Assembly: GCA_027532775.1 (NCBI GenBank)
Contig: JAPZTO010000002.1
Location: forward strand, 62,001-126,000
Length of the DNA stretch: 64,000 nt
Direction: 5' to 3'
DNA from: Beijerinckiaceae bacterium
GTDB lineage: Bacteria; Pseudomonadota; Alphaproteobacteria; Rhizobiales; Beijerinckiaceae
A program made the position numbers and the translations under genes. Under the pieces are notes generated by a model. That model was not told where the DNA came from. It saw only the letters and a list, made by a program, of their open reading frames with translations, and did no database searches. This document shows positions 1-8,522 of this stretch, one piece after another. How positions within the stretch are numbered: position 1 is the first letter of the stretch; each line of letters begins with the position of its first letter.

Positions 1-46
1 ACGAGCCGCTGCCGGAAGAGGCTTGCACGCGTTAAGGCTTGATCTT

Positions 47-346
47 TCAGCGGAAATCGCCGGGGCCCGGTGCGGCTCCGGCCAGCTGGCGCTGCGCCGC
101 GGCAATCCATTCAGGGCGGATCTGCCGGTTGGCGGCGAAGGCGAGAATCAGGCTCTCGTCCTGCCCGAGATAATCCAGAACGGAGGCCAGGAAGCCGGGA
201 TTGGCAGCGGCCTCGCGCAGGCGTGCCGGGTCGATTCCCGTCAGTGCAAGAAAACGGCCGAGGCGCTCCATGTCCTCGGCGAGGAAACCCAGCGCGTCGA
301 TGGCCAGAGCCTCCGCATCCGGTCCCTTGTTCTTCAGGCGCATCAT
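47..346 (-). CDS. DUF3572 family protein
   Basis: This is a small 99-residue protein of the alphaproteobacterial DUF3572 family, whose function is unknown. I recognise the central stretch (ALGFLAEDMERLGRFLALTG, then PARLREAAANPGFLASVLDYL) and the acidic run ending DESLILAF. An upstream in-frame start would add 15 residues (to 391), but the MMRLKNK start at 346 fits the family better. It is transcribed away from divK, and this DUF3572/divK/pleD arrangement is common in Hyphomicrobiales. No signal peptide or membrane segment is visible, so it is probably cytosolic. Family assignment is from recall and the role is not known. Confidence 0.8.
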   Translation of the reverse strand: MMRLKNKGPDAEALAIDALGFLAEDMERLGRFLALTGIDPARLREAAANPGFLASVLDYLGQDESLILAFAANRQIRPEWIAAAQRQLAGAAPGPGDFR

Positions 347-542
347 CCGGGTCTCCTTGTCGAAAGGCGGGCCACCATCCGGTCGCGGCAAGCGACTTTA
401 AACCATCTTTGCCGAAGGGGGGCGCGCCGGGGTAGCATCCCGGGCGGATTACAGATTGATTCAGGGTTGCTGGCTAGGGTGAACACGAATTGGGCAGCCC
501 TGTTTTCGGGCGGCCGGGGATTTCGGGTTCAGGCGGTCGGGG

Positions 543-908
543 ATGAGCAAGAAAGTTCTGATCGTTGAGGATAACGACCTCAACATGAAGCTCTTCAACG
601 ATCTGCTTGAAGCGCATGGCTATGCGACGCTCAAATCCAGGTCGGGCCTCGAAGGGCTCGAGCTGGCGCGTACGCATCGGCCCGACCTCATCCTGATGGA
701 TATCCAGCTGCCGGAAGTGTCCGGCATCGATGTCATCAAACTCCTCAAGGAGGATGATGACATGCGGCCGATTCCTGTCATCGCCATCACGGCTTTTGCC
801 ATGAAGGGCGACGAGGAGCGGATCCGCGAATCGGGCTGCGAGGGATATCTTTCGAAGCCCATCTCGGTCGCGAAGTTCATCGAGACCGTGCGAAGCTTTA
901 TCGGGTAA
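543..908 (+). CDS. divK: single-domain response regulator DivK
   Basis: A 121-residue stand-alone receiver domain with no output domain. The acidic pocket is E9/D10, the phospho-acceptor is D53 (in [13 protein letters not shown]), the switch Thr is T83 and the conserved Lys is K105 (GYLSKP). In Caulobacter and relatives DivK carries cell-cycle phospho-signals between the kinases DivJ and PleC and controls DivL/CckA and so CtrA. Length and motifs match that family along the whole protein. The gene is immediately followed by pleD (14-base gap), so the two are probably co-transcribed, which supports DivK rather than a generic CheY-like protein. Confidence 0.95.
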   Translation: MSKKVLIVEDNDLNMKLFNDLLEAHGYATLKSRSGLEGLELARTHRPDLILMDIQLPEVSGIDVIKLLKEDDDMRPIPVIAITAFAMKGDEERIRESGCEGYLSKPISVAKFIETVRSFIG

Positions 909-922
909 GGGTTGGAATTGGC

Positions 923-2293
923 ATGACCGCACGCGTCCTGATCGTCGACGATGTGTTCGCGAATATCCGCCTGCTCGAAGCGCGGCTGACGGCCGAGTAC
1001 TTCACCGTGCTCACCGCCATGTCGGGCCCGCAGGCGCTGGATATCTGCGAGCGCGGCGAATGCGACGTCGTGCTGCTCGACGTGATGATGCCGGGCATGG
1101 ACGGCTATGAAGTCTGCCGCCGGTTGAAATCCGCCCCGCAGACCGCCCATCTCCCCGTGATCATGGTCACCGCGCTCGACAGCCCGTCCGATCGCCTGAC
1201 GGGGCTTCAGGCCGGCGCCGATGATTTCCTGACCAAGCCGATCAACGAACTCGCGCTGCTGACCCGCGTCCGCTCGCTCGTGCGGCTCAAGCACCTGACC
1301 GACGAATTGCGCGCCCGCGCGGCCGGCACCCAGGGCCTCGGCCTGCCGGACCCGCTTTCAATGGCGGCGGCGGAAGACGGGCAGAACGGCCGGATCCTGC
1401 TGGTGGAAGACCGCGCCAATGCCGCTGACCGCATGAGCGCCGCGCTGAAGCAGCATCATGTCGTCGAGATCGAGGCGCATCCCCAGAACGTCCTCCCGCA
1501 GGTGCAGGAAGGCGGCTACGATGTCGCGATCATCAGCCTCGGCCTCAACGAGGCCGATCCGCTGCGGCTGATCTCGCAGATCCGCTCGGACAATGCCTCG
1601 CGCAACCTGCCGATCCTCGTGCTTGCGGAGGCGATCAGCGATCCGCTGGTGACGCGGGCGATCGATATGGGCGTCAATGACTACCTGATCCGCCCGATCG
1701 ACCGAAACGAGCTGATCGCCCGGGTAACGACGCAGATCCGCAAGTGGCGCTATCAGGAGCGGCTGCGCGACAATCTCCGCGCCTCGATGGAGCTGGCCAT
1801 CGTCGACCCGCTGACGAAGCTGCATAACCGCCGCTATCTCCATACGCAGCTCCAGAGCTTGCTGGCCGATGATACGGCCCGCGGGGCCGCAGTGTCGCTG
1901 CTGGTCCTCGATCTCGATCACTTCAAGTCGATCAACGACCAGCATGGCCATGATGCCGGCGACGAGGTTTTGCGCGAATGTGCCGAACGCCTGCGGCAGG
2001 CGGTGCGCGGCATCGATATCGTCGCCCGGTTCGGCGGTGAGGAATTCGTCGTCGCCATGCCCGACACCGAACCGTTTGCGGCCCAGCGCGTGGCGGAACG
2101 CATCCGCCAGGCGATCGACAACCGCCCGTTCTCCGTCGCGAATGGCACGAAGACGCTCCGCGTGACCGCCTCGATCGGCGTGGCGACGGCCGCTGCCTCG
2201 CTGCGCAGCGGCGACTCGCTGTTCAAGAATGCCGACAAGGCCATGTACGAAGCCAAGCGCGCCGGCCGGAACTGCGTGCGCATCGCCGCGTGA
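923..2293 (+). CDS. pleD: response regulator diguanylate cyclase PleD
   Basis: 456 residues laid out as receiver 1 (about 4-120, phospho-acceptor D53), receiver 2 (about 152-272) and a C-terminal GGDEF domain (about 290-455). Receiver 2 is degenerate: the phospho-acceptor position reads VAIISLG, as in known PleD proteins where this domain is a dimerisation adaptor. The catalytic motif is GGEEF at 371-375, preceded by an intact allosteric inhibition site R362-G-I-D365, so both c-di-GMP synthesis and product inhibition should be present. It follows divK at 14 bases. In Caulobacter this pair links polarity signalling to c-di-GMP and the motile-to-sessile transition. Confidence 0.95.
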   Translation: MTARVLIVDDVFANIRLLEARLTAEYFTVLTAMSGPQALDICERGECDVVLLDVMMPGMDGYEVCRRLKSAPQTAHLPVIMVTALDSPSDRLTGLQAGADDFLTKPINELALLTRVRSLVRLKHLTDELRARAAGTQGLGLPDPLSMAAAEDGQNGRILLVEDRANAADRMSAALKQHHVVEIEAHPQNVLPQVQEGGYDVAIISLGLNEADPLRLISQIRSDNASRNLPILVLAEAISDPLVTRAIDMGVNDYLIRPIDRNELIARVTTQIRKWRYQERLRDNLRASMELAIVDPLTKLHNRRYLHTQLQSLLADDTARGAAVSLLVLDLDHFKSINDQHGHDAGDEVLRECAERLRQAVRGIDIVARFGGEEFVVAMPDTEPFAAQRVAERIRQAIDNRPFSVANGTKTLRVTASIGVATAAASLRSGDSLFKNADKAMYEAKRAGRNCVRIAA

Positions 2294-2294
2294 C

Positions 2295-2316
2295 GGCGTT
2301 TCGTAACGCCTCTTGC
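2295..2316 (+). terminator. weak terminator after pleD
   Basis: GGCGTT-TCGT-AACGCC forms a 6-bp stem with a 4-base loop two bases after the pleD stop codon, followed by the pyrimidine-rich TCTTGCTTCT. The stem is short and the T-tract is broken, so this is a weak intrinsic terminator candidate. Confidence 0.45.
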
Positions 2317-2428
2317 TTCTCCCCGCGACTCGCTTAGCCTGACGTTCTTGCCGTGCGCCGCCCGCGCGGCTTCGGAATCCCTCGCGGGATGTTCAGGTCC
2401 GCCGCATCTCCTGCGTCCCACGAGGTTC

Positions 2429-2482
2429 GGCCGGCTCAGAAGGGGAGTGAGTTGCCTCCTCGTCTCCCTTTCTGGGCCGGCC
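2429..2482. other. long intergenic hairpin between pleD and rpmG
   Basis: The gap from 2294 to 2648 has no convincing gene. Inside it, 2429-2447 (GGCCGGCTCAGAAGGGGAG) pairs with 2464-2482 (CTCCCTTTCTGGGCCGGCC). The 19-bp stem has two positions that would be G-U pairs in a plus-strand RNA, and a 16-base pyrimidine-rich loop. There is no T-tract on either side, so it does not look like a simple terminator. It could be part of a small RNA, a processed leader or trailer structure, or a repeat element. Confidence 0.6.
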
Positions 2483-2599
2483 ACCCTTCCGGGATCAAGC
2501 TTCCGGCGGTGCCAAGATATTTCTCCCGAAAAATTCCTGTCCCTGCCATCCGCGCCTGAACCTGCGCCGGAGGCGCAACACGGCTGAATTCCGGGCAAC

Positions 2600-2621
2600 A
2601 AAAAAGGCGCCTTGCGGCGCC
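2600..2621 (-). terminator. rho-independent terminator of rpmG
   Basis: Read on the minus strand, GGCGCC-GCAA-GGCGCC is followed directly by TTTTTTGTTG. This is a textbook stem, GNRA-like loop and T-tract 27 bases past the rpmG stop. Confidence 0.85.
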
Positions 2622-2648
2622 CTGATCGTCATGCGGAGGATTTCCGCC

Positions 2649-2816
2649 TTACTTGATCTTGGTTTCCTTGAATTCCACGTGCTTCTTGGCAACCGGATCA
2701 TACTTCTTGAACGCCAGCTTTTCGGTGGCCGTGCGGGCATTCTTCTTCGTGACGTAGAAATAGCCCGTATCCGCCGTCGACAGCAGCTTGATCTTGATCG
2801 TGGTGGCCTTGGCCAT
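2649..2816 (-). CDS. rpmG: 50S ribosomal protein L33
   Basis: A 55-residue bacterial L33 (starts [18 protein letters not shown], ends with ETKIK). It belongs to the Cys-free form: there are no CxxC zinc-ribbon pairs, as in L33 of many Proteobacteria. An upstream in-frame start would add 13 residues, but the MAKA start is preceded by GGAGG (CCTCC at 2822-2826 on the plus strand) and matches the family length. It is monocistronic with its own terminator. The pleD/rpmG neighbourhood is typical of Hyphomicrobiales. Confidence 0.95.
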   Translation of the reverse strand: MAKATTIKIKLLSTADTGYFYVTKKNARTATEKLAFKKYDPVAKKHVEFKETKIK

Positions 2817-2872
2817 GGTAACCTCCGGCGAGAACTGGGCCCTGATGGCCTGCACATCGCGTGAAACGAATA

Positions 2873-2891
2873 GCCGGGCGAAGAGCCCGGC
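2873..2891 (-). terminator. GC hairpin between MFS gene and rpmG
   Basis: GCCGGGC and GCCCGGC form a 7-bp stem around a 5-base loop in the 154-base gap between the MFS transporter gene and rpmG, both on the minus strand. It lacks a T-run, so it is at most a weak terminator for the upstream MFS gene. Confidence 0.3.
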
Positions 2892-2970
2892 ACCGGACGG
2901 TCGTATTGCGGAAAGCCGGGCTCAAGTCAAGCCCCAACGGTCGCGCTGCAGCCGAGAAAGTACAGCGGGC

Positions 2971-4125
2971 TCACCGCGGGCCGCCGCGCATCCGCGCAAG
3001 GACCAGCAGGGCATAGAGCCCGAACATCGCCGTCATCGCCACCGGCAGGCCGAGACGGCCGAGATGGTCCATGCCGAGGCCAATCACCGGCGGGCCAATC
3101 ATCAGCCCAACTGAATAGAGAAGCACGAAGGCGGCATTGGCGGCCGCGAGATCGGCGCCCGAGAATCGCGCGCCGAGATGGGCGAGCCCGACCGTGTAGA
3201 TCGCACCGGAAGCCCCGCCGAGCAGGAAGAGCAGGAACGAGAACGACCAGAAGCCCGGCGGCCCGAACGGCAGGGCGAGGGCGAGCACGGCTGAACTCGT
3301 GGCGAGGACAAACAGGAGCACCCGCCGGTCCATCCGGTCGGACAGCCACCCCAGCGGCATCTGCATCAGCACATTGCCGAGGGTGAAGGCGGAAAGGAGC
3401 AGGGCGGCATCCTGTTCCGGGTAGCCGAGCCGGACATTGTGGACCGGCAGCTGCACGATGATACCCGTTTCCGCTGCGCCGAAGATCAGCGCGCCGAAGG
3501 TGGCCGTCGGCACGGCGACCACGAAGCGCAGGACCGAGTGCGTGGCCGGCTGGTCGACGCGCGGCGTGTTCTTTCCGGCGAGGAGCAGCGGGATCAACCC
3601 CAGGGCGATCAGCACCGCCGTGAGGGCATAGGGCGCGAAGCCGGTCGTTCCCGAGAGCGCGAGCAGCAGCGGCCCGCTGGCAAAGCCGGCATAGAGCGCC
3701 GTGGCGTAGATTCCCATGATCGTGCCCCGCCGGGCAGGATCGGCGGCGGCGTTGATCCAGAATTCCGACAGGGTGAAAACGACGCCGATGGCGCAGCCGA
3801 GCAGGAAGCGCAGAGCCGTCCAGGCCCAGACATTCTGCCAGAGCCAGAAGAGGATCATCCCGCCTGAAGCCGCGACCAGCGAGAGGCCGAGCGTCAACGG
3901 CACGCCGAGCCGGCGGGCCGTGCGCGGGACGAGGGGCACGGCCAGCACGGTGCCGAGCCCGGCGGCCGAGGCCGTCAGCCCGGCAATGGTGCTCGACAGG
4001 CCCCAGCGCTCCATTTCCAGTGAGAGCAGCGGGTTCGACAGGGCCAGCGACACGCCGACCAGCGTGACCAGCAGGATCGCCGCCGCGATGACGCGGGGTT
4101 GCTGGGACGGGCTGATTTCGGTCAT
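2971..4125 (-). CDS. MFS transporter
   Basis: A 384-residue major facilitator superfamily permease with about 12 hydrophobic segments and the usual central break. A small conserved MFS-type loop follows helix 2 (VLAVPLVPRTARRLGVPL) and a second follows helix 8 (GWLSDRMDRRVLL). It resembles the YcaD/quinolone-efflux-like group often found next to rpmG in alphaproteobacteria. The substrate cannot be told from sequence. I chose the MTEISPSQQ start at 4125 over the longer frame (to 4212) because the upstream part is charged and not MFS-like. It is divergent from the secreted-protein gene at 4254. Confidence 0.85.
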   Translation of the reverse strand: MTEISPSQQPRVIAAAILLVTLVGVSLALSNPLLSLEMERWGLSSTIAGLTASAAGLGTVLAVPLVPRTARRLGVPLTLGLSLVAASGGMILFWLWQNVWAWTALRFLLGCAIGVVFTLSEFWINAAADPARRGTIMGIYATALYAGFASGPLLLALSGTTGFAPYALTAVLIALGLIPLLLAGKNTPRVDQPATHSVLRFVVAVPTATFGALIFGAAETGIIVQLPVHNVRLGYPEQDAALLLSAFTLGNVLMQMPLGWLSDRMDRRVLLFVLATSSAVLALALPFGPPGFWSFSFLLFLLGGASGAIYTVGLAHLGARFSGADLAAANAAFVLLYSVGLMIGPPVIGLGMDHLGRLGLPVAMTAMFGLYALLVLARMRGGPR

Positions 4126-4253
4126 GGCGGGCTCCGGAGCGAGGCGGCGACTTTGGCGGTCACGTGGGCGATAAGCAATGGCGGCAGGCCATTGCTGACA
4201 GGGCGCGGCCAAATGCCTCTGACTTTGTACGTATCCGTCCTAGACTGATCAGG

Positions 4254-4877
4254 ATGATTCGGGCCGCGATTCCCTTCTTGCATGACCTTTCGTCGTTCCT
4301 GCGACGGTGTGGCGCCAAGCCGGGCCGGGTGCTGGCCGGCCTTGTGTTTGCGGCATTCGCCTTCCTTCCGGGCGCTGGTCTGGCCCAGGGGAGCAACCCG
4401 GTCCTGTTTGGCAACCGCGATTTCGAGATGGACTGGTCCCTCCAGCCGGGCTCGAAAATGCTACGCTTCCGCTATCATGGCGCGACGCAACGGTTGCGCA
4501 TCGACATGCTGGACGGTTCCGAGCAGACGATGCATCGCGACCTCGCCAAGGGGCATGTTGTTGTGCTGGTCGCCAACGGGACGAAGGGCGCCTTTGCAGG
4601 CACAACACGCCCGATCGGCGCCTTCCAGCCCGAGCAGATCGGCGGGATCCGCACGATTGTCGGGGAATCCTGCCGGGAATTCTCGGCGGGTGGCCAGACG
4701 CTCTGCGTCACGGCCGATGGCATCCCGGTCATGGTGGATTTCGGGAACGGGCAGGGCGTGGCCCAGCGCCTCCTGCGCGAAACCCAGCCGGTCGCCCTGT
4801 TCGAACTGCCGAAAGGGCTCAAGCCCAAGCCGCTGCCCGGCGGGGCCGAGAACAGCATCCCCAAGGGATTGTTCTGA
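4254..4877 (+). CDS. hypothetical secreted protein
   Basis: A 207-residue protein with an N-terminal export signal (basic start, then VLAGLVFAAFAFLPGAGLAQG, cleavage likely after GLAQ). The mature part is probably a periplasmic beta-rich domain (MLRFRYHGATQRLRIDM, HVVVLVANGTKGAFAG). It has two cysteines close together (GESCREFSAGGQTLCVT) that could form a disulfide. The start at 4254 (MIRAAIPFL) places the signal correctly; a longer frame from 4164 is possible but less likely. No family is recognised. It converges on the NUDIX gene and is divergent from the MFS gene. Confidence 0.75.
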   Translation: MIRAAIPFLHDLSSFLRRCGAKPGRVLAGLVFAAFAFLPGAGLAQGSNPVLFGNRDFEMDWSLQPGSKMLRFRYHGATQRLRIDMLDGSEQTMHRDLAKGHVVVLVANGTKGAFAGTTRPIGAFQPEQIGGIRTIVGESCREFSAGGQTLCVTADGIPVMVDFGNGQGVAQRLLRETQPVALFELPKGLKPKPLPGGAENSIPKGLF

Positions 4878-4910
4878 AACGCGTCTTCGAGCGGCGTTTA
4901 CCGGCCGGTA

Positions 4911-5672
4911 TCAGTCGATCAGGTCGCGCCGGAAGACCCGCTGCCGCTCGTAGTAGAACGGGATCGCGTGACGCCGTCCGATCATGCCGGCGCGGATCTG
5001 CTCGTCGAGATCGGTCAGGATCACGCGGGTGATTGCCGGGAGCGGGAGATCGGCCGTCTCGCGCAATGTCAGCCAGGCGAGTTCGGTCAACTCTGCCTCC
5101 GGGCCGACCCGCGCACCGACATTGTGCCGGATTGCCCCTGAATCAACGACAAAGAATCGGGTGTCGAACCGTTTCGGCCGCTTTGGCGGCGTGATCGCGC
5201 GGGCGAGGTAATGGACCGCGTGGAGATCCGGCAGGTAGCCGGTTGCGGCGAATTCCTGCCAGGGGCCGTCCGGCAAGGCGCGCGACTGTGCGCAAGGCAG
5301 GCCGATGACGAGGCCGGTTTCCTCGAAAGTCTCGCGGATCGCCGCCAGAGCAAGGCGCCGCGCCCGCTGTGCCGTGGCTCTTGGCGTCCGTGCGAGCAGG
5401 GCGGCGACAACCTCGTCGCGCAATTCGCTCTCAACCGGAATCCGCGCATCCTGGCTTTCCATCCGGCCACCGGGGAAGACGAATTTGTCCGGCATGAACT
5501 TGTGGTTAGGGTGGCGTTTGCCCATGAGGACGCGCGGCTCCTTGCCGGCTCTGTCGACGATGATCAGCGTCGCGGCATCGACGGGCCGCACATTGGCCCA
5601 GCGCCGGTCACGGGCTTCGCCCGTCAGGCGGGCCAGCTTCTCGTCTTCGGAGAGGAGGGTCTCGGCAGACAT
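4911..5672 (-). CDS. NUDIX hydrolase, NUDT19-like with expanded Nudix box
   Basis: A 253-residue NUDIX-fold hydrolase. The second half of the Nudix box is intact (RETFEETG, residues 113-120) but the box Gly pair (FPGG, 66-69) lies about 44 residues upstream instead of the usual dozen or so. The helical insert (DEVVAALLARTPRATAQRAR) interrupts the box. I recall this split box in eukaryotic NUDT19/RP2-type enzymes, which act on CoA derivatives. A CoA or acyl-CoA diphosphatase role is therefore inferred, not shown. The start MSAETLLSED at 5672 lies 11 bases after the DUF983 stop, so it is likely the last gene of a topA/lrgAB/rnr/DUF983/nudix run. Confidence 0.85.
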   Translation of the reverse strand: MSAETLLSEDEKLARLTGEARDRRWANVRPVDAATLIIVDRAGKEPRVLMGKRHPNHKFMPDKFVFPGGRMESQDARIPVESELRDEVVAALLARTPRATAQRARRLALAAIRETFEETGLVIGLPCAQSRALPDGPWQEFAATGYLPDLHAVHYLARAITPPKRPKRFDTRFFVVDSGAIRHNVGARVGPEAELTELAWLTLRETADLPLPAITRVILTDLDEQIRAGMIGRRHAIPFYYERQRVFRRDLID

Positions 5673-5683
5673 GGGGGCGGGCT

Positions 5684-6115
5684 TCAGGATTTCGCCACGC
5701 TGCGCACCTCGTGGATGTCGCCCTCGGGGTCGAAGCCGTGCATCCGGAGCGCCCATTGGTAGCCGACCAGCGCGCCCTTGACCGGCTGCATGATGAGCAG
5801 CGTCATGATGATGGTCAGGACCGGCCAGAGCACCATGTGCCACCACATCGGCCATTCCGCCGTGCGCTCGAAGAACAGGTTCAGCCCGACAATGATGTGG
5901 CCGACAATCGTGATGGTGATATAGGCCGGCATGTCATCCGCCCGGTGGCCGTCAAACCGCTCGCCGCAGGAATCGCAGGCGGGCGCGACTTTCAGGAAGC
6001 TGGCGAACAGGTGGCCTTGGCCGCATTGCGGGCAGGTGCAGCGGAAGCCGCGGCCGATTGCCTGCTTCCAGTCCCGCTTTTCGAGCGCAGCCGCGCCCTT
6101 GGTGCCGTATTCCAT
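5684..6115 (-). CDS. DUF983 family zinc-ribbon membrane protein
   Basis: 143 residues. The N-terminal half has a four-Cys zinc-ribbon-like motif (CTCPQCGQG then CDSCGERF), followed by two transmembrane helices (ITITIVGHIIVGLNLFF and MVLWPVLTIIMTLLIM) and a short soluble tail. This matches the DUF983 family, which has no settled function. Its ATG directly abuts the rnr stop (TGAATG), suggesting translational coupling to RNase R. Confidence 0.88.
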   Translation of the reverse strand: MEYGTKGAAALEKRDWKQAIGRGFRCTCPQCGQGHLFASFLKVAPACDSCGERFDGHRADDMPAYITITIVGHIIVGLNLFFERTAEWPMWWHMVLWPVLTIIMTLLIMQPVKGALVGYQWALRMHGFDPEGDIHEVRSVAKS

Positions 6116-8497
6116 TCAGTCCTCCACCCATCCGCGGCGGTTGCGCCGGCCGGATGGCTTGCTCATATCCGGTTTTGTGAATGCGTTTGGCCTTGAACCA
6201 TGTTCCGCATTCCCGCGCAAGGCCGGCTTGCCGCTGGTCATCTTGCCATTTCGGCCCTTGCCGCGCGTGACCTTCACATAGCGGCCTTCGCTCAGCATTT
6301 CAAAACGGAGCGCCCCGGCCATGGGCTGGGCCTCGACCAGCCGGACATTCACGCTGTCGCCGAGGCGATAGCTCTCGCCCGTCCGCGCGCCGGTGAGCGC
6401 ATGGGCCGCCTCGTCATGGCGGAAGAAATCATCCCCGAGCGTGCCGGCGGGGATGAAACCATCGGCACCGGTCTTTTCCAGCTTCACGAACAGGCCCGCC
6501 CTCGTGACCCCGGCAATGCGGCCGCGGAAGCTCTCGCCGACGCGATCGACGAGATAGAGCGCGATCAGCCGGTCGACCGTCTCGCGTTCGGCGGCCATGG
6601 CGCGGCGCTCGGCGGCGGAGATCTGCGCGCCGATTTCGCGCATGGCCTCGATGGAAATGTCGGGCAGGCCGTCCTTGCCGAAGCCGAGGGCGCGGATCAG
6701 CCCGCGATGGACGATCAGGTCCGAATAGCGACGGATCGGCGAGGTGAAGTGGGCATAACGGCGCAGATTCAGGCCGAAATGGCCGATATTGTCGGGGCTG
6801 TATTCCGCCTGGGCCTGCGAACGCAGGATCACCTCGTTGCACAAAGTGGCATTCGGCCCGTCCTTCACCCGCGCAAGGATGCGGTTGAACAGGTCCGGCC
6901 GGAGGGCGCCCTGCTTTGGCAGGCTGATGGCGATGCTCTCGAGGAAGGTGCGCAGCCCCTGCATCTTCTCGAGGCTCGGATTGTCATGGATCCGGTAAAG
7001 CAGCGGGATCCGCGCCTTTTCCAGCGTTTCCGCCGCGCAGACATTGGCGAGGATCATGAATTCCTCAATCAGACGATGCGCATCGAGCCGCTGCGGCACG
7101 ATCACATCGGCCACGTGCCCCTGCGCGTCGAGCACGAGCTTGCGCTCCGGCAGGTCGAGATCGAGCGGCTCGCGCGCGTCGCGGGCGATTTTCAGCGCCT
7201 CGTAGGCGCGCCAGAGCGGCGTCAGGACCGGCTTGATCAACGGCCCGGTTACCTCGTCCAGCGTTCCGTCGATCGCCGCCTGCGCCTGCTGGTAGGCGAG
7301 TTTGGCGGCAGAGCGCATCAGCACGCGGTGGAAGGAATGGCCGCGCTTCTCGCCCCGGGCACTGATCACCACCCGGAGCCCCAGGGCGGCGCGGTTCACC
7401 TGCGGCTTGAGCGAGCAGAGATCGTTCGAGATCCGCTCCGGCAGCATCGGCACCACGCGATCGGGGAAATAGACCGAGTTGCCGCGGATCAGCGCCTCGC
7501 GATCGAGGGCCGAGCCGGGCCGGACGTAATGTGCGACATCGGCGATGGCGATATGCAGGATGAAACCGCCGAGATTGTCCGGGTCGGGATCCGGCTCGGC
7601 ATGGACGGCATCGTCATGGTCCTTCGCATCCGCCGGGTCGATCGTGATCAGCGGAACGGGGCGCCAATCCTCGCGGCCGGCCAAAGTGGCCTCCTCGGCC
7701 TGCTCTGCCTCGCGCAGGGCGGCTTCCGGGAAGACATGCGGAATTTCATGCGTATGGATCGCGATGAGCGAGATGGCGCGTTCGCTCTTGGTCGAGCCGA
7801 GCCGCTCGCGCACGCGCCCGGTTCTGAGGCCGAGGCGGTGGTCGCGGCCGATCTCGACGGCGATCAGGTCGCCATCCTCCGCCTCGCCGGCGGACTGGCC
7901 GGGCGGGATGAGGATCTCGACACCCTTGGCCTTCTTGTCGATGGGGATCAGACGGCCGCCGCCATCCTTTTCGGCGCGGAAAATGCCGACCGCGCGCTTC
8001 GCCTGGTTGGACAGGACCTTGATCACCTTGCCGGTGTAATCGGGGCCATCCTCCTCGTCGGCGGGTTCGATCCGCATCAGCACGCGGTCATTGATGCCGG
8101 GGGCGGGGCCATGCTCGCGCGAGCGGCGGGGCAGGGGCAGCACGATGCGGGGCGGTTCGCCGCGCGAGGGGTCCCACTCGGCGGGAACCGCGATGAAATC
8201 ACCGTCGATATCCCGGCCGATGATATCTGCCACGACAACGGGCGGAAGCTGGTCGGCCGTATGCAGCGCGCCGCGCTTGCGTTCGAGCGTGCCTTCGGCC
8301 TGCCATTCCTTCAGCAGGCGCTTGAGCATGATCTTGGCAGCGGGGTTCATCCCGAATTCGCGGGCGATCTCGCGCTTTCCGACCTTGGTCTTGGCCGAAG
8401 CGATGAAAGCGAGGATCTCTTCCCGGCTCGGGAAGGGCCGGGCCTCGGGGGATTTCGGTTGCCGGCGAGGGGCCAGGGAGCGGGGCAGGCGCGACAT
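6116..8497 (-). CDS. rnr: ribonuclease R
   Basis: A 793-residue RNase II/R family exonuclease. It has an N-terminal winged-helix region, cold-shock domains, the catalytic RNB domain and an S1 domain (about 645-730), then a Lys/Arg-rich tail. The RNB metal-binding core reads TIDPADAKDHDDAVHAE, and the later conserved block is NDLCSLKPQVNR. The Lys-rich end favours RNase R over RNase II. It degrades structured RNA 3' to 5' in the cytosol. The start is uncertain: the GGAGG just before ATG 8497 is only one base away, and a GTG at 8512 lies upstream. It is coupled to DUF983 downstream and separated from lrgB by 25 bases. Confidence 0.95.
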   Translation of the reverse strand: MSRLPRSLAPRRQPKSPEARPFPSREEILAFIASAKTKVGKREIAREFGMNPAAKIMLKRLLKEWQAEGTLERKRGALHTADQLPPVVVADIIGRDIDGDFIAVPAEWDPSRGEPPRIVLPLPRRSREHGPAPGINDRVLMRIEPADEEDGPDYTGKVIKVLSNQAKRAVGIFRAEKDGGGRLIPIDKKAKGVEILIPPGQSAGEAEDGDLIAVEIGRDHRLGLRTGRVRERLGSTKSERAISLIAIHTHEIPHVFPEAALREAEQAEEATLAGREDWRPVPLITIDPADAKDHDDAVHAEPDPDPDNLGGFILHIAIADVAHYVRPGSALDREALIRGNSVYFPDRVVPMLPERISNDLCSLKPQVNRAALGLRVVISARGEKRGHSFHRVLMRSAAKLAYQQAQAAIDGTLDEVTGPLIKPVLTPLWRAYEALKIARDAREPLDLDLPERKLVLDAQGHVADVIVPQRLDAHRLIEEFMILANVCAAETLEKARIPLLYRIHDNPSLEKMQGLRTFLESIAISLPKQGALRPDLFNRILARVKDGPNATLCNEVILRSQAQAEYSPDNIGHFGLNLRRYAHFTSPIRRYSDLIVHRGLIRALGFGKDGLPDISIEAMREIGAQISAAERRAMAAERETVDRLIALYLVDRVGESFRGRIAGVTRAGLFVKLEKTGADGFIPAGTLGDDFFRHDEAAHALTGARTGESYRLGDSVNVRLVEAQPMAGALRFEMLSEGRYVKVTRGKGRNGKMTSGKPALRGNAEHGSRPNAFTKPDMSKPSGRRNRRGWVED

Positions 8498-8522
8498 TCC
8501 TCCTTCTCGCACAGCCCGCGCG

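Noticed and set aside
2348-2587. Short ORFs in the pleD-rpmG gap
   Set aside because: They overlap the hairpin, have Pro/Arg/Ser-rich translations, no RBS and no family. A structural RNA or repeat is a better reading.
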